64,000 nt of DNA from Gymnothorax reevesii (taxonomy: Eukaryota; Chordata; Actinopteri; Anguilliformes; Muraenidae). The stretch covers positions 21,088,367 to 21,152,366 of the forward strand of contig CM056580.1 in assembly GCA_029721435.1 (NCBI GenBank), given 5' to 3'. The notes below the pieces were generated by a model that was not told where the DNA came from, searched no databases, and saw nothing but the letters and a program-made list of their open reading frames with translations. Both the position numbers and the translations under genes were made by a program. Shown here in pieces: positions 11,174-22,230 of the stretch; positions within the stretch are counted from its first letter, which is position 1; each line of letters opens with the position of its first letter.

Positions 11174-11686
11174 TGTCATGGTTTAGAAGCTTTGGGAGCT
11201 CATTTTGTTCCTCTTGTCCGGGAAGATATCGTTTTGCTCCCAATCGGATTCCTGGGCCAGCTGGCACTAATTGGGGGCATCAACCAGACTCTATTTAAGC
11301 TCCAGTTTCACCCCGCATCCTTTGCTAGAGTGTCAGTGCTATATTTGCGCTTTAGCCAGTAAGGTCTTGAGACAGAGCCCTGTTTTGGACTCAGTAGTAT
11401 ATTTGAGGCCTAGTGATAGTAAGACAGGGAATCTTTGTTTTATTTTTTCCCTTTTCTTTTGGTATCTTCGAGCTCGTCTGTTTTCTACCTCGGACGGCGT
11501 CCAGGTCCGTTGGTAGCGCGAGTCTCGCATTTGTAGTCTGTTTAAGTCTCTCAGCTCTCAGCGGTTCTTGCCTTTTAATTCTGGCCGCTGCTTTTGGCCT
11601 CCAATTTCCAACAGCCATCACATTTAGTTGCTAATTGAAAATTAACATTTGTATTATTTAACATCTGATTACTGCAATACACGACA
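11174..11686 (+). mobile_element. Gypsy-type LTR (513 bp) with adjacent primer-site-like sequence
   Basis: It runs from TGTCATGG to TACACGACA (inverted ends TGTC/GACA). A TATA-like TCTATTTAAG lies at ~11290. Immediately after come AGAA and ATTTGGTGCTGGAGT (11689-11704), the usual place and look of a tRNA primer-binding site in fish Gypsy elements. The internal part TTGTCCGGGAAGATATCG...CCAGCTGGC resembles the LTR at 52341-52760, so the two look related. No internal coding region follows, so this is a 5' LTR with its leader, the rest lost. 11705-11989 is unassigned. Confidence 0.65.
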
Positions 11687-11989
11687 AGAAATTTGGTGCT
11701 GGAGTAAAGACAAATGATAATAAAACAAAACACAATAATACAGTGATGTAAAACAGGTGAGCTAATTGTGTAACAGCATTTAAAAAGCCTCTAACAATGC
11801 AAATATTGGTTGAGGGTAACTAATTTTCCTACTGGTGTATAACCTTATAATTGATAACTTTCAGAATAAAATTCCCCTGTGACAAATTGGATTTTCACCC
11901 TTAACATATAGTTAAAAGATGAAAGAGAATCTGGTTGAGTCTCGGTACATAAAGGGCTTAGCTGAAGACCACATCTGAATGTCTGTTCC

Positions 11990-12720
11990 TTCAGGCATCA
12001 GCTTATGAACCATCGTGCAACTGTGATGCATATCATGACGTGGGTTTTGAAATACTTGGTAAACCTTTGTCAGTCAACAACATTCATCATCAGCACAGGC
12101 AAGTTCATGCTTCACTATGCCAAGTTGAAGCCAAATGTAAACACTGTCCAATAGAACTGCTGGCTTCTCTAGGCTCAGTGTCATCTGAGATGGACAGTAA
12201 TACAGTAAAAGTGCGTTTTGAGCTCTAACAAGTCAACAACACAAGTGGATTTTGGGGAAAAAACAACAGTTGTCATTCTCCAGACTAAAGAAGACAAGGA
12301 CAAGTCAAGCTGTTATCCTCATCAGGTCCAAAAACCAGCAACTGTCATGGTATGGTAGTGAGTCCGTGCACAAGCCATAAGCCATGACTGACTGGCACAT
12401 TTACACCATTAATGTAGAATAATAGAGTATTTGAGAATTTTGGAGCAATACATGCTACCATTTTGATGTTGTCTGTGACAAGGACATCCCTGAATTTTCC
12501 AGCAAGTAAACGCCAAGCAACACTTCTTGAATCATAAGTGCTTGGCTGCATAAGAAAAGAGTGCAGGTGCGAGAATAGCCAGCCGGCAGATGTGTTTTGT
12601 CATTGATTAGCATTGTATGGCATTTTGTTATGGTCAATACTCGGCAAAGAAGGCCCAACTGTACAACCAAAGACCTGCATAGTGAAGGAACAAGAGGAAA
12701 TTCCACTTGCTAGACTTGGT
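11990..12720 (+). pseudogene. Tc1/mariner transposase remnant
   Basis: Badly decayed, but collinear with the fish mariner family whose ends read CAACCCCAATTCC (copies at 14783 and 25862). Matching stretches include CCTTTGTCAGTCAACA, TTCTCTAGGCTCAGTGTCAT, CCAGCAACTGTCATGGTATG and GGAGCAATACATGCTACCAT. No reading frame survives. Termini are not visible here. Confidence 0.65.
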
Positions 12721-14664
12721 GTCTTCAGTGCCTAAGCACTTAAAAAGTATAAATAAAATACATGGTGATGTTACACAATGGTGAACAGTGCCACATTGAC
12801 GAGCGTGAAAATTTGGCACAGAGGGAATCATCGCTAGAAGATAAGCCTAGTATCAAAATGTAGATCAAATTGAGATCTTTCATGTGCCATAACTCGATTT
12901 GATCATCAGCCTATGCCACATGGTGACATGACCCCTTGATATTTTCCTAACATGCACTTTTTCCAGTTTTGTCTGGTGAATTACTAGACAACACATAACA
13001 CATCCATGTTTTCAATACTTGTCTTCACTACACTATCATAGTTATTAAATTTGTGGTGCTGCTATTGAAACCTCCATAGTTACCATGATATTGAAGCTTG
13101 AAGTTGGTTAAAGAACAAATCTTGTTTAAGAAAATTCATATAGATTGTGACACCTAGAATGAGCTTACAGGTGATTTAATTGCAGTTTTCATGTGCTCCA
13201 ATATGTCTTTCAGTTCTGAAAATTCCATTTAATATACATGATATGAGGGCTCAAAAATGCTAGAAAAAAATAACATGAGAATTTTCAACCTACCCCCGAG
13301 TTATTTTAGAGCCTGTATCTCCAGAAATTATTGCAAGATCAAAGTTAAATTTGGCAAGGATTCAATAAATATACTGAAGTTATTGTACCATAAAAATCAG
13401 TTGATTCCAAGGGGGTCATGTGAGAACTTTTTTCAGATTTGGTTGATTTTATATACAGTAGAATGACCCGAATACCCTCCCTCATTTTCGTCCTCTGTCG
13501 AGGACAAGAACGTCAGATCTCATGACCTATATGTTGTATGCCAGAGTGCTGCAACATAAGGACATTCAATGAAGAAGTTCATATATTCCAAGGATTCTCA
13601 TTGCTATTTGGATGGATACAGTCTACGTTTTTCATTGAAGACATGGACATCGTAGTGAAAAATTCTGCGCGGTCCATGGAGAATACATAAAGAGAAGCAA
13701 ATGTTTTCCGGAATATGAATATAATTGAAACAGGCTTTCATCATCTGAAATATCATGTAAATTCATGCACATATTGTACTTTTTTTCTCCAGAAATGCAT
13801 GCTGCTAAGACCATTTTTGAGATGTTGAAATCTTGCCAAGATGCAACCAGTTTTGATTCTTTGGCTTATTTAAAAACAGTGGTTGTTTGAACTCAGACCT
13901 AGTTTTCATTCTATATCCTACTTACAGGTGCAAGGCTCCCTATCCCCATGGGGCCACACCATATATGATATTTTAGGATGCCACAGGGGATCATGTTTCA
14001 TGTTGCGTATTGTTACTGCTTTGCTCATAGCAAGTGTGAGGCTTGTTTAGTAAAATGGTCTGAATAGCGATTGATTCAGATGCAGTCTTGGGATGACATG
14101 AGTCAGTATCCTGAGAGACCTCTGACTGCCCTTTGAGATGGATGGAGATGCTATCTTTGCCCAATTCCATCAATATTGGAACCCTATGGCTGAATTATTG
14201 CAACAAAAAAATGAATAAGTACTTAAATATGAATGAAATATGTAAGAATATATCAATCTCTTGGACAGTGTTCTAAATTCTGAAATAGGTCATTGTAAAA
14301 ATAGGTCATAATAATCTTTTTGCTTAAGTGCCGTTCTCTTGTGATTTGTTCGGAGATCAGTGACCAGCTGCATAAAACATCAAAAAGCTAATTTAATCTA
14401 ACCTTGTTCCTCAAAATACCCTTAATTTTAAGTGAATAGTATAGCATTGCTTAGTATTTTATTTGAAGACCATATTTTAAGTCAGTGATCATTTTCGTCT
14501 TAGCTTTGCCTCAGAAATAAATATTTCTCCAGCTGCAAGAAATGTCTTATGAAAGAATTTGAATTCCAAAACCAAAAACTATTTTACCTTCCACAACCCT
14601 CAAATTAAACTGTTACTGTCAATGCCCATGATGTGTGCTGCGAATTTGAGGCTTGCAATGGTAA
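12721..14664. other. Unassigned DNA
   Basis: Several 60-70 codon open frames occur with no recognisable motif. The stretch 13250-13470, with phrases such as GCCTGTATCTCCAGAAATTA, has the style of a degraded repeat. No structure can be called. Confidence 0.4.

Positions 14665-14700
<36 letters not shown>
14665..14700 (+). repeat. (AAT)n microsatellite
   Basis: About twelve uninterrupted AAT units. Confidence 0.97.
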
Positions 14701-14701
<1 letters not shown>

Positions 14702-14782
14702 GTAAAAATTTAAACTTTTTTATTTTATTTTTGATGATATGACAATATTTTTTGATGTGCCCAAAAATGTGGGGACAATTTA

Positions 14783-15040
14783 CAACCCCAATTCCGAAAT
14801 AGTTGGGACGAAGTGTAAATTGTGAGCAAAATCAAAATGCAATGACTTTCAGATGACAGGAGCCAATATGTTATTTACAGAAGAACATAGATAACATTTC
14901 AAATGTTGAAACTGAGACATTTTACATTTTTATTCACAAAATGAGCTTATTTCAAATTTTCTGGCTGCAACAGGTCTCAAAAAAGTTGGGACACAGGCAA
15001 TAAAGGGCTGAAAAAGCAATTAATATATAAGAGAATGTAA
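14783..15040 (+). mobile_element. Mariner-family 5' end, left part of a split copy
   Basis: It starts at a TA with CAACCCCAATTCCGAAATAG and continues through CTCAAAAAAGTTGGGACACA and GGCAATAAAGGGCTG, the order found in the 5' untranslated part of this fish mariner family. The copy is broken off at about 15040. Matching internal sequence resumes at 16104, so I take both as one element split by later insertions. Confidence 0.75.
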
Positions 15041-15044
15041 ATGA

Positions 15045-15254
15045 GCATCTTGATGTGGCACACCTGTGAGGTGGGATGGATTGTCTCAGCAAAGCAAAAG
15101 TGCTCACTATCACACATTTAGACAGATTTGTGAACAATGTTTGAGAGAAATGGTAATATTGTGTATCTGGAATGAATTTTAGATCTTTGAGTCCATCTCA
15201 TGACAAATGGGAGCAAAAACAAAAGTGTTGCGTTTATATTTTTGTTGAGTGTAG
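15045..15254 (-). mobile_element. Tc1-like terminal fragment
   Basis: Read on the minus strand it begins CACTCAACAAAAATATAAAC, then GCAACACTTTTGTTTTTGCT, and ends near CCTCACAGGTGTGCCACATC. That is the terminal 200 bp of a common fish Tc1-like element. No transposase sequence is included. Confidence 0.75.
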
Positions 15255-16103
15255 ATGACAACACCCTCAAAGTGATTCAAGATGATTTAGATATAATTCA
15301 GAATTCGGCTGAAATGTGGCAAATGAAATTTAATGTTGCCAGATGTGAAGTTGTACGTGTAGTTAATAAAAACATTAAACAGGATTACTTCATGGGAGGT
15401 TTTAAACTGGAATGTGCTCCACACGAAAACAATCTGGGAGTGATTTTTGACCAAACCCTCACAGGCTCTAGCTATTGTGCTGTAGCAGCCAATCGTATGC
15501 TTGGATATATTGCCAAAAGTATTGAGTACAAATCAAAGGAGGTGATGCTTCTTTTGTACAACACATTCGTCAGACCACATCTAGAGTATTGTGTACAGTT
15601 CTGGGGACCATACTTTTAGAAAGATATAGAGGCTCTTGAGAAAGTTCAGAGAAGAGCCACTAAGCTAATTCCGGGTATACAATATGAAAGCTATGAGAAA
15701 AGGCTGAAGATCCTTAATCTCTTCAGTCTCAGGAAAAGGAGACTAATGGGTGATCTGATTGAGGTCTTTAAATATGTTAAAGGGATTAACAAAGTGAATT
15801 ATGTAGGATTCCTTCAACCAAGTGTTGTCACTAGAACTTGGGGTCACAAATGGAAACTGACCAAAGCACTGACATTCAGAAATATTTCTTCACCCAAAGA
15901 GTAATTTCGATGTGGAACAGCTTGCCTGACCATATTGTTGAGGCAGAGACCTAGGGGGTTTTCAAGAGCAGGCTTGACTTAAAGCTAGATACCAATGAGT
16001 CATTGAGTATCTGAAGTGATATATTCACAATGGTATAAAGAAACTGGCGAGCGTAGTTAGGCTGAACGGCCTGTTCCAGCCATTCATGTTATGTTATGTT
16101 ATG
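15255..16103 (+). pseudogene. CR1/Rex-like LINE, 3' fragment with RT C-terminus
   Basis: A 5'-truncated LINE. The frame from 15200 is open to 15617 and covers the post-catalytic RT region. Visible are DDNTLKVIQDDLD, a VIFDQTLTGSSYCAVAANR thumb-like stretch, and YNTFVRPHLEYCVQFWGP. A TAG at 15617-15619 interrupts it. The same frame continues with LEKVQRRATKLIPGIQ, YEKRLKILNLFSLRKRRL and MGDLIEVFKYVKGIN, which are typical of CR1/Rex1-type C-termini, before decaying. The 3' end reads GGCTGAACGGCCTGTTCCAG and finishes in a (TTATG)n tail at ~16085-16103. It sits inside or beside the split mariner copy. No activity is possible. Confidence 0.82.
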
Positions 16104-16960
16104 CAACTGAATCTTAGTCCACAAAGGGCAGGGCTGAGACCACTTATGAATGCACATGATTTTGGATCACTCAGATGTTACTGTGTTATTAACTGTCATA
16201 GGACTGTAATGGACTCACAACATGGGCTTGGAAATACTCTGGGAAACCTTTATCAGGCATTACTATTTACCGCAGCATCCACAGAGCCAAGTTTATGTGC
16301 AAAGCCAAATTCATTCATCAACACTGTCCAAACCCGCTGCCTTCTCTGGGCTTAGTATCATTTGAGATTGACAGTAGCACAGAATAAGAATGTTATTAGG
16401 GCTGATGACACTACATTTCTTGTGGTTTCTAGAAGAAAAAAGCCACCATATGGTAACAATAAAGTTAAGCAGTATCCTTGCTGCTAGGCTCCAAGGTCAT
16501 TGACCTTAAATTGACCTTACAGGGGATTTTTAAAAAAATTATTATTCAAATGCCAAAAAAACTTACAAAGTATTTTGGGACTTGGTTGCAGCAGATCAAC
16601 TGAAGCACTGATTACTAAAACCCCACAAGTCAAGTCAAGTGTGACTTATGGGGTTTTAGTAATAGGTGCTTCAATTGTAAATGATTTTGTTGTTAGCATC
16701 AGGTCCAAGCCAGCATACATCGTTGTATGGGGGGTGTGTCATCGGATATAGCAATAGTGACTTGCACATATGTGAGGGCACCGTTATCGCAAAAAAGATT
16801 TTGATGAATTTTTGAGCAGCATTTGCTGCCATTATGACGTTATTTGTTCCATGGACATTCCAGCATTTTCCAGTAAGACAACTCAAAACACATTCTGAAT
16901 GGATTATGGCATGGATGTGAAAGCTGATCGTAGGTGTAAAATTGGCCTGCCTGCAGTCCC
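16104..16960 (+). pseudogene. Mariner transposase remnant, right part of the split copy
   Basis: Two blocks match the mariner family in order. The first is 16140-16385 (AATGCACATGATTTTGGATC, GCCTTCTCTGGGCTTAGTAT). The second is 16678-16960 (AGGTCCAAGCCAGCATACAT, GACTTGCACATATGTGAGGG, GGCCTGCCTGCAGTCCCAGT). About 280 bp between them, ending in a palindrome, are not recognised as family sequence. All frames are broken. It is probably the continuation of 14783-15040. Confidence 0.68.
16597..16677. repeat. 81-bp near-perfect inverted repeat
   Basis: The arms CAACTGAAGCACTGATTACT...CAAGTCA and TGACTTATGGGGTTTTAGTA...TTCAATTG pair over ~36 bp with few mismatches around a 9-base loop (AGTCAAGTG). 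It would form a stable hairpin. The loop carries AAGTCAAGT, like the (ACTTG)n tail of L2-like LINEs. Confidence 0.88.
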
Positions 16961-17034
16961 AGTCTGCCTCTGTTTGAGAATGTATAGCATATTATAAAGT
17001 CAGCATATTATGAAGTCAAATAATCTTTTGGTTA

Positions 17035-17560
17035 CAGAAATCAACTCTTCCTTGGACAACCATCTGTCATCCTACCGAATTTCATGCTAAACTATTCATA
17101 ACCATTTGAGTTATCCAGTCAGAAATATCATACAGACTGATGTTCGATGGTTATATTTTAAGTCTTCCAGATTCAGAATCCAACATGTTCTGGATCACTT
17201 CCAAAATCAAATCAACTTATCCTTGTACTACCACCGATCATCAAACCAAATTTGTGCCAAACCAAACTTTTTGAGTTATCCTCTGAACAGACTGACAAAC
17301 AAACAAACAAATTAGGGGGCACTTAGTAGAGCACATACCTCCACCATGCCATATATCTGTTCTTTTGGTTGCAGAATATGTTCCGAATCACTTCCAAAAT
17401 TAAATCAACTCTCCCTACTCTTTATCATTCTGCCAAATTTCATGCCAAATTGTTCATAACTTATTTTGAGTTATACGGTCGGAAATATCACACAAACCTG
17501 CATTTCGCAGATATATTATAATTCTTTTGTACGGAAGGGGTAAAAACATAATGCCCCCGA
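17035..17560 (+). mobile_element. Stacked RTE-like 3' tails (about three partial copies)
   Basis: The block 'CCAAATTTCATGC...TTCATAAC...GAGTTATCC...ACAGACTGA' recurs at ~17070-17140, ~17185-17345 and ~17375-17510. Spacers such as TTCCAAAATCAAATCAACTT recur too. The middle copy ends in (ACAA)n and GGGGGCACTTAGTAGAGCAC. The whole matches the 3' untranslated region of fish RTE-type repeats, present as tandem or nested partial copies with no coding part. 17561-17899 is unassigned. Confidence 0.65.
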
Positions 17561-17943
17561 CCTCGAAAGAGTCGGTGAAAAGATACACGTATATCATATT
17601 GTCTAAAGAACAGAATAAAAAAATTCATTTTGGCTAAAAACAAACAAAAACCAGAGTGATGTCATCGTGACCCATAACTGCAAGAACCGCATTGCGTTGA
17701 CGAAAAGAATGGTGCTAGTTTCAAGTCTCTAGCTTAATTGTTGAAACAAAGTTTTGGATCAACATGTGTTTTCAACCTTTTCTGTGACCTTGACCTTTGA
17801 ATTAGAGGAATGGCATGACCGAGAGGGAGCGGGAACAACCTTATGTTAATGTGTGGTAATCTTCCAACTCACTCCACAGATAAGGAAAGTACAGTTGAAT
17901 TAAGATTCGATGGTGGGACGGTCAGAAACGACCTTGGTCGACC

Positions 17944-18363
17944 TTAGTGTGGTAGGGAAGACACGAGCAGATGAGTCAACAGCGGATGCTTCTTCGGGTG
18001 TAGGTGGGTTAACACCGGAACTGCTGGAGCCTTCGTCCTGTGGAAGTGGTGGGGGGGAGGGTGGGGAACGGGAATCATGTGCACGGGGCAAAAGTGCAGC
18101 CTGTGGACACAGGGACAAAAAGAGACAGAAGAGGTCATAAATGGAGGGAGCAGGCATGGGGTGGGGGAGGACTGGCTGGTTTGCGGAAGGAGTGACTTCT
18201 GCCGAATCTGAAGAGGGAGGCCGTCTCCAAGTGGAGGATCAGCTGTGTTGTCGAGGGAGTAGATGAATAATTTTAGTAGTCTAGCCTTAATATCGGAGCG
18301 GTGGAAGGGAATTTTCTTCCGTGGTAAGCCTTGCTGGGGAGGGCTCTCACTTCTGAGCGCCAC
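17944..18363 (-). other. Proline-rich minus-strand open frame, unidentified
   Basis: A 139-codon frame; an overlapping 85-codon frame at 17900-18157 is also proline and serine-rich. Part reads KIPFHRSDIKARLLKLFIYS, then a low-complexity Pro/His/Ser stretch. I do not recognise a domain. It lies directly before a Tc1 remnant in a GC-richer island, so it may be a relic of a mobile-element protein or just GC-rich non-coding DNA. Codon composition is skewed by the pyrimidine-rich tract. Confidence 0.25.
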
Positions 18364-18479
18364 TGTTGATGAGAGGCGAGACAGCGGTCTGGAATTCCTA
18401 CGGTGCGGAGCCCTCGGTCGTCATCGCGGGGGGACCGTGGTTCGGAATGTGAGCACCCCAGTTGGGGCGAGTGGGTGAC

Positions 18480-18990
18480 ATTTCTTGGTGGAGGTACGAA
18501 GATGGCGGAATGTATTTCAAAGTATTTCATTGTCCATAACACTGCGGAGTTTCATCACATTATCTCAACAAAAATTTCCGATATGCCATTGTGAATGCAC
18601 AGACCCTCCCCAAACTGTCAGTAGCGAGTGTGTCCTCCCTGTTCTTGGACACATGCGCGTACACAGCGAGGCATCGCTACACACAAATGTTGCACAGTTG
18701 CTTAGGGAAAGTTCGTCCACTCCTCCTGTAGAGCTGCTTTCAACTTAGCAACGTTGCTTGGTTGAGGTTGATGCTGATGCTGGCGCACACAACGATGCAT
18801 CTCGCATGCGTTCAATGTGGTTCAGATCAAGTAAAATGAATAGCCAAAGCAGAACATCAACCCCTGCTTGTTGGAGAAAGTCTCTGGTGAGGCGTGCAGT
18901 ATGGGGACGGGCGTTGTTGTGTTGTGTTGTTGTGTTGAACTGTAATCATTGTTGTTCATAGTTGTTCAACAGTGGTTGAAGAACTGGTCT
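18480..18990 (-). pseudogene. Tc1-like transposase C-terminal remnant
   Basis: On the minus strand, reading in from ~18930, the frame gives TARLTRDFLQQAGVDVLLW, then a mutated LLDLNHIER in place of the usual SPDLNPIEH (the last acidic residue of the DD34E triad). A degraded LGRRV-like segment follows, and a stop falls in GCTAAG context near 18745. Downstream text to ~18480 resembles the element's untranslated end. Only the last third of the gene remains. It abuts the L2-like LINE beginning at ~19028. Confidence 0.72.
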
Positions 18991-19072
18991 TGATATCTTA
19001 TCCACATATCGCTGTGCCATTAGGCCTCCACTGGACCTCTCTGCGGCCTTTGATACCATCGACCATGGCATT

Positions 19073-20134
19073 TTGTTGGACCGCCTTAAATTTAGTGTTG
19101 GTATTCAGGGCAATGCACATGATTGGTTTGGATCATATTTAAAGGACCGGTCATTTTCTGTACAAATAGGAAATCTGTCCTCGTCCTCAGCTGCAATCAC
19201 CTGTGGTGTTCCTCAAGGGTCCATTTTAGGCCCCCTCCTGTTTTCCCTTTATATGCTCCCACTGGGCTCTGTTTTCCAGAAGCACAAGGTTTCGTACCAT
19301 TGTTACGCTGATGATACTCAGCTGTACCTTTCCCTAAGACCTGATCAACCCTCCTGCTTGCAGCCCTTAGTCAATTGTTTAAATGATGTCAAAACTTGGA
19401 TGAACAACAATTTTCTTCAATTAAATGAGGGAAAAACAGAAGTTATTATTTTTGGGCCCCCTGGCTTGTCTGAAATCACTAAAGGAAAACTTGGTCCCCT
19501 CTCTGTCAACACACGCTCTGTAATAAAAAATCTCGGTGTCTTCTTTGATTCTTCTCTCAATTTTGAGAGTCAAGTTAGTGCAGTGGTTAAGAGCAGCTTT
19601 TTTCAACTCCGACGTATTTCTAAATTAAAACCTCTGCTCTCCCAAGCAGACCTGGAGACTGTTATCCATGCTTTTATTACATGTCGGTTGGATTATTGTA
19701 ATTCTCTATACTTGGGTATCTCACAGTCCTGCCTCTCCCGACTTCAGTTAGTTCAGAACGCTGCAGCTCGCCTCTTAACTGGGTCAAGAAAGAGGGACCA
19801 CATCTCCCCTGTCTTGGCAGCCCTGCATTGGCTACCAGTTAAATTTCGTGTTGATTTCAAAGTTTTATTATTTGTTTATAAAGCTCTCCATGGCTTGGCT
19901 CCAGGGTATATATCAGATCTTGTCTCGCCCTACTCCACTGCACGGTCCCTAAGATCATCCAATAAACTGCTCTTGTCGGTTCCTCGGTCAAACCTGAAAA
20001 CCAAAGGTGACCGCGCCTTTTCAGTCGCGGCTCCTCAACTGTGGAATAAACTACCTCTAGACATCAGGTCTTCACCTTCTCTTGCCATTTTTAAATCACG
20101 TCTGAAAACTTATTTCTATTCTCTTTCATTTTAA
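19073..20134 (+). CDS. Reverse transcriptase C-terminal two thirds (L2-like LINE)
   Basis: 353 codons from the first in-frame ATG; the homologous frame is already open upstream at ~19031 ([13 protein letters not shown]), so this ATG is internal to the original protein. Visible RT features are [13 protein letters not shown] at residues 45-57, the catalytic YADDTQLYL from residue 78, and [14 protein letters not shown] at about 115-130. The thumb region includes [12 protein letters not shown] and [15 protein letters not shown]. The C-terminal motif is [20 protein letters not shown], and the end is [18 protein letters not shown]. In an intact element it would copy element RNA into DNA at the nick. 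Here the first catalytic Asp motif is only at the edge and the endonuclease is absent. It is an uninterrupted but incomplete gene, most likely not expressed. Confidence 0.88.
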   Translation: MLDRLKFSVGIQGNAHDWFGSYLKDRSFSVQIGNLSSSSAAITCGVPQGSILGPLLFSLYMLPLGSVFQKHKVSYHCYADDTQLYLSLRPDQPSCLQPLVNCLNDVKTWMNNNFLQLNEGKTEVIIFGPPGLSEITKGKLGPLSVNTRSVIKNLGVFFDSSLNFESQVSAVVKSSFFQLRRISKLKPLLSQADLETVIHAFITCRLDYCNSLYLGISQSCLSRLQLVQNAAARLLTGSRKRDHISPVLAALHWLPVKFRVDFKVLLFVYKALHGLAPGYISDLVSPYSTARSLRSSNKLLLSVPRSNLKTKGDRAFSVAAPQLWNKLPLDIRSSPSLAIFKSRLKTYFYSLSF

Positions 20135-20210
20135 TCTGCTTCTTCATCTGTCTTTGTCATGTCAAGTTTTTTATTGTACCATTTTCCTGTTGCAGTTTTA
20201 TGCTTGTCTC

Positions 20211-20543
20211 ATAATAATAATAATGTACTTTATTGAACCCCATGGGGTAATTTGTCCTCTGCATTTGACCCATCCTATAGTTAGGAGCAGTGGGCAGCCA
20301 CTGAGCAGCGCCCGGGGACCAACTCCAATTCTAAAGCCAGTTTCTTAGTCAGGGGTACTGGTTGGAGTGTTCCTATGAGGCATGCTTTTGTGTGTGGGGG
20401 AAACTGGAGTACCCGGAGGAAACCCACGCAAACACAGGGAGAACATGCAAACTCCACACAGAAAGGCCCAGGCCGGATTCGAACCCACAACCATCTTGCT
20501 GTGAGGCAGCAGTGCTAACCACTGTGCCACCGTGCCGCCCTGT
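20211..20543 (-). mobile_element. tRNA-derived SINE inserted in the LINE 3' UTR
   Basis: Read on the minus strand it begins ACAGGGCGGCACGGTGGCAC. A Pol III box A-like TGGCACAGTGGTTAGCACTG and box B-like GGTTCGAATCC come next. The conserved body GAGTTTGCATGTTCTCCCTG follows, and it ends in an (ATT)n tail. Near-identical octamers CTTGTCTC (20203-20210) and CTTGTCGC (20544-20551) flank it as a probable target-site duplication. It is a tRNA-headed SINE common in fish. Confidence 0.85.
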
Positions 20544-20815
20544 CTTGTCGCCCTTGTCTGTCCCATTAATTGTGTGCATTTTTATCTTTATTTATTAATT
20601 TATCTGCTTCTGTCTGTTTTATATGTGTATTCTTTTATGTTGACTTCGTTTAACTATTTTATTGATTTTTATGATTGTTTTAGTTTTCCCATTTTATTTT
20701 TAATTTTTATTCTTTTTGCCAATTGTCTCTGTACAGCACTTTGGTTCAACTTCTGTTGTTTTAAATGTGCTTTATAAATAAACTTGACTTGACTTGACTT
20801 AATGTTCAGGAAAAA

Positions 20816-22230
20816 TGTAGGATTAAACAGGTTACTGCTGACAGACTGAACTTCGACCTCACTGTCACTGTCCTCTCAAAGTGCATGAGCAAAGAACCAT
20901 AATAAAAAATATGTCTCTGTCAAATTAATCACGGTCCTCCCTCTGTGTGTCACTGGTTGTAGTCAATCGGTTATTCACTGAACTAGTTACAAAAGACAGA
21001 CGACTACTATGGTTATATGGGTGAATTGCTAAGAATGACGTTGTTGACATATTTAGTCGACTGCATAAATTACCAACAGCCAATTAACATACCACATCTT
21101 ACGCCAATGGATATCGCAAGCAATTTTTGGTATTGTCAGCATATCTAACACAAAAACTGAGAATTTTTTTGGTCAAACACTCAAATTCAGCGCTCAACCA
21201 GGAAAGCAAAAAGGGACAAACAGGGAAAAAAGTCTCAATTAACAATCACTTTCACTGCAATTGCTTAATTGGAAGTGCACACTTGCATAGTATATTGGAA
21301 AAAAAAAAACAAAAAAAAAAACCAAAAGCAGAAAACCACTGTAGGCTACATGTAACTATTAAAAATAACTACATGTAACTATTATATTTTAAGTTTATTT
21401 AATTTCCATTAAGGGCTAATGTATGAGCATCTGTGTGGACCAAAGGAAGCGTATTCGGCAGTTACGGGTGTCTTACTTTCTAAGATGGTAAAGCTTTCCC
21501 TGGTCCAGCCTGATGGCTGACTGTACTATGAAGTAAGATAACTTACCTGCCCCCTCCCTCCCTTCTCATGTTTCCTCTCTCCTCCCAGGAAAAAGAAACA
21601 TCCCCCCGCCCCAGTTTTGTTTCTCAGAAGCAAAATATTGAACACTGAAATTGGTTGGCTATGGCCTCCTGATAGCATGGAATGGGCATGTAGATGGGAG
21701 AATGCGCCCTATCATCAGTTTCACCATTCCTCTCTCCCCCTTTAACCACTGTTTTGTTGTCCAGGAAAACCCCCTGCAGCATTGTGGTTTAAAACAAGCA
21801 AAACACATTCTGTCTTTCAATTAATACGCACCCCACAGCATCGATATGCACACCCATTTCTCTGGTTTAGGGCAGGAATGAAGGCTAAGACCATTTCGAA
21901 GGCGAAAACTGACAAGTACTCGCATTGTTTATTCTTGATTTCCATTCATAGGCTTTGCAGCATGCTTTTGCTTTTTAATGGTCTGACCATGGATCAAGCC
22001 TGACCCCAGAGGTATAAAAATGTGTGGTGTTCAGCAAGCCTTTTACATGGTTCATATCTTTCGAAAGATGAGTTTACCGTACCAGGTGCTATAAGGCTAT
22101 GTATTTATGTTGTGATTGAATAACACAAGTAAAACCTACCCCTACGGTTCTAATCCCTAGATTTTTTTTCTGAGCGATTTTGGGTGATTTTTTTCTTAGA
22201 TATTGAGTGAATACAGTATGTGTGTACGTA
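20816..22230. other. Unassigned DNA
   Basis: It contains A-rich tracts (21300-21321) and a tandem CTACATGTAACTATTA pair at ~21346 and 21370. Open frames are short and unrecognised. Confidence 0.4.

Larger units (their letters stand above)
19028..20815 (+). mobile_element. L2-like LINE, 5'-truncated, with intact RT frame
   Basis: It begins inside the RT domain ([12 protein letters not shown]). It runs through an intact coding end and a 3' UTR interrupted by a SINE (20211-20543), and finishes with TGTACAGCACTTTGGTTCAA, TTTATAAATAAA and a (CTTGA)n tail. That ending is characteristic of L2-type fish LINEs. Endonuclease and N-terminal RT are missing, the usual 5' truncation. Lack of stops suggests a fairly recent insertion. 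Confidence 0.88.

Noticed and set aside
20450..20543. tRNA gene on the minus strand
   Set aside because: Box A/B-like sequence belongs to a tRNA-derived SINE; no cloverleaf with a normal anticodon arm was found.
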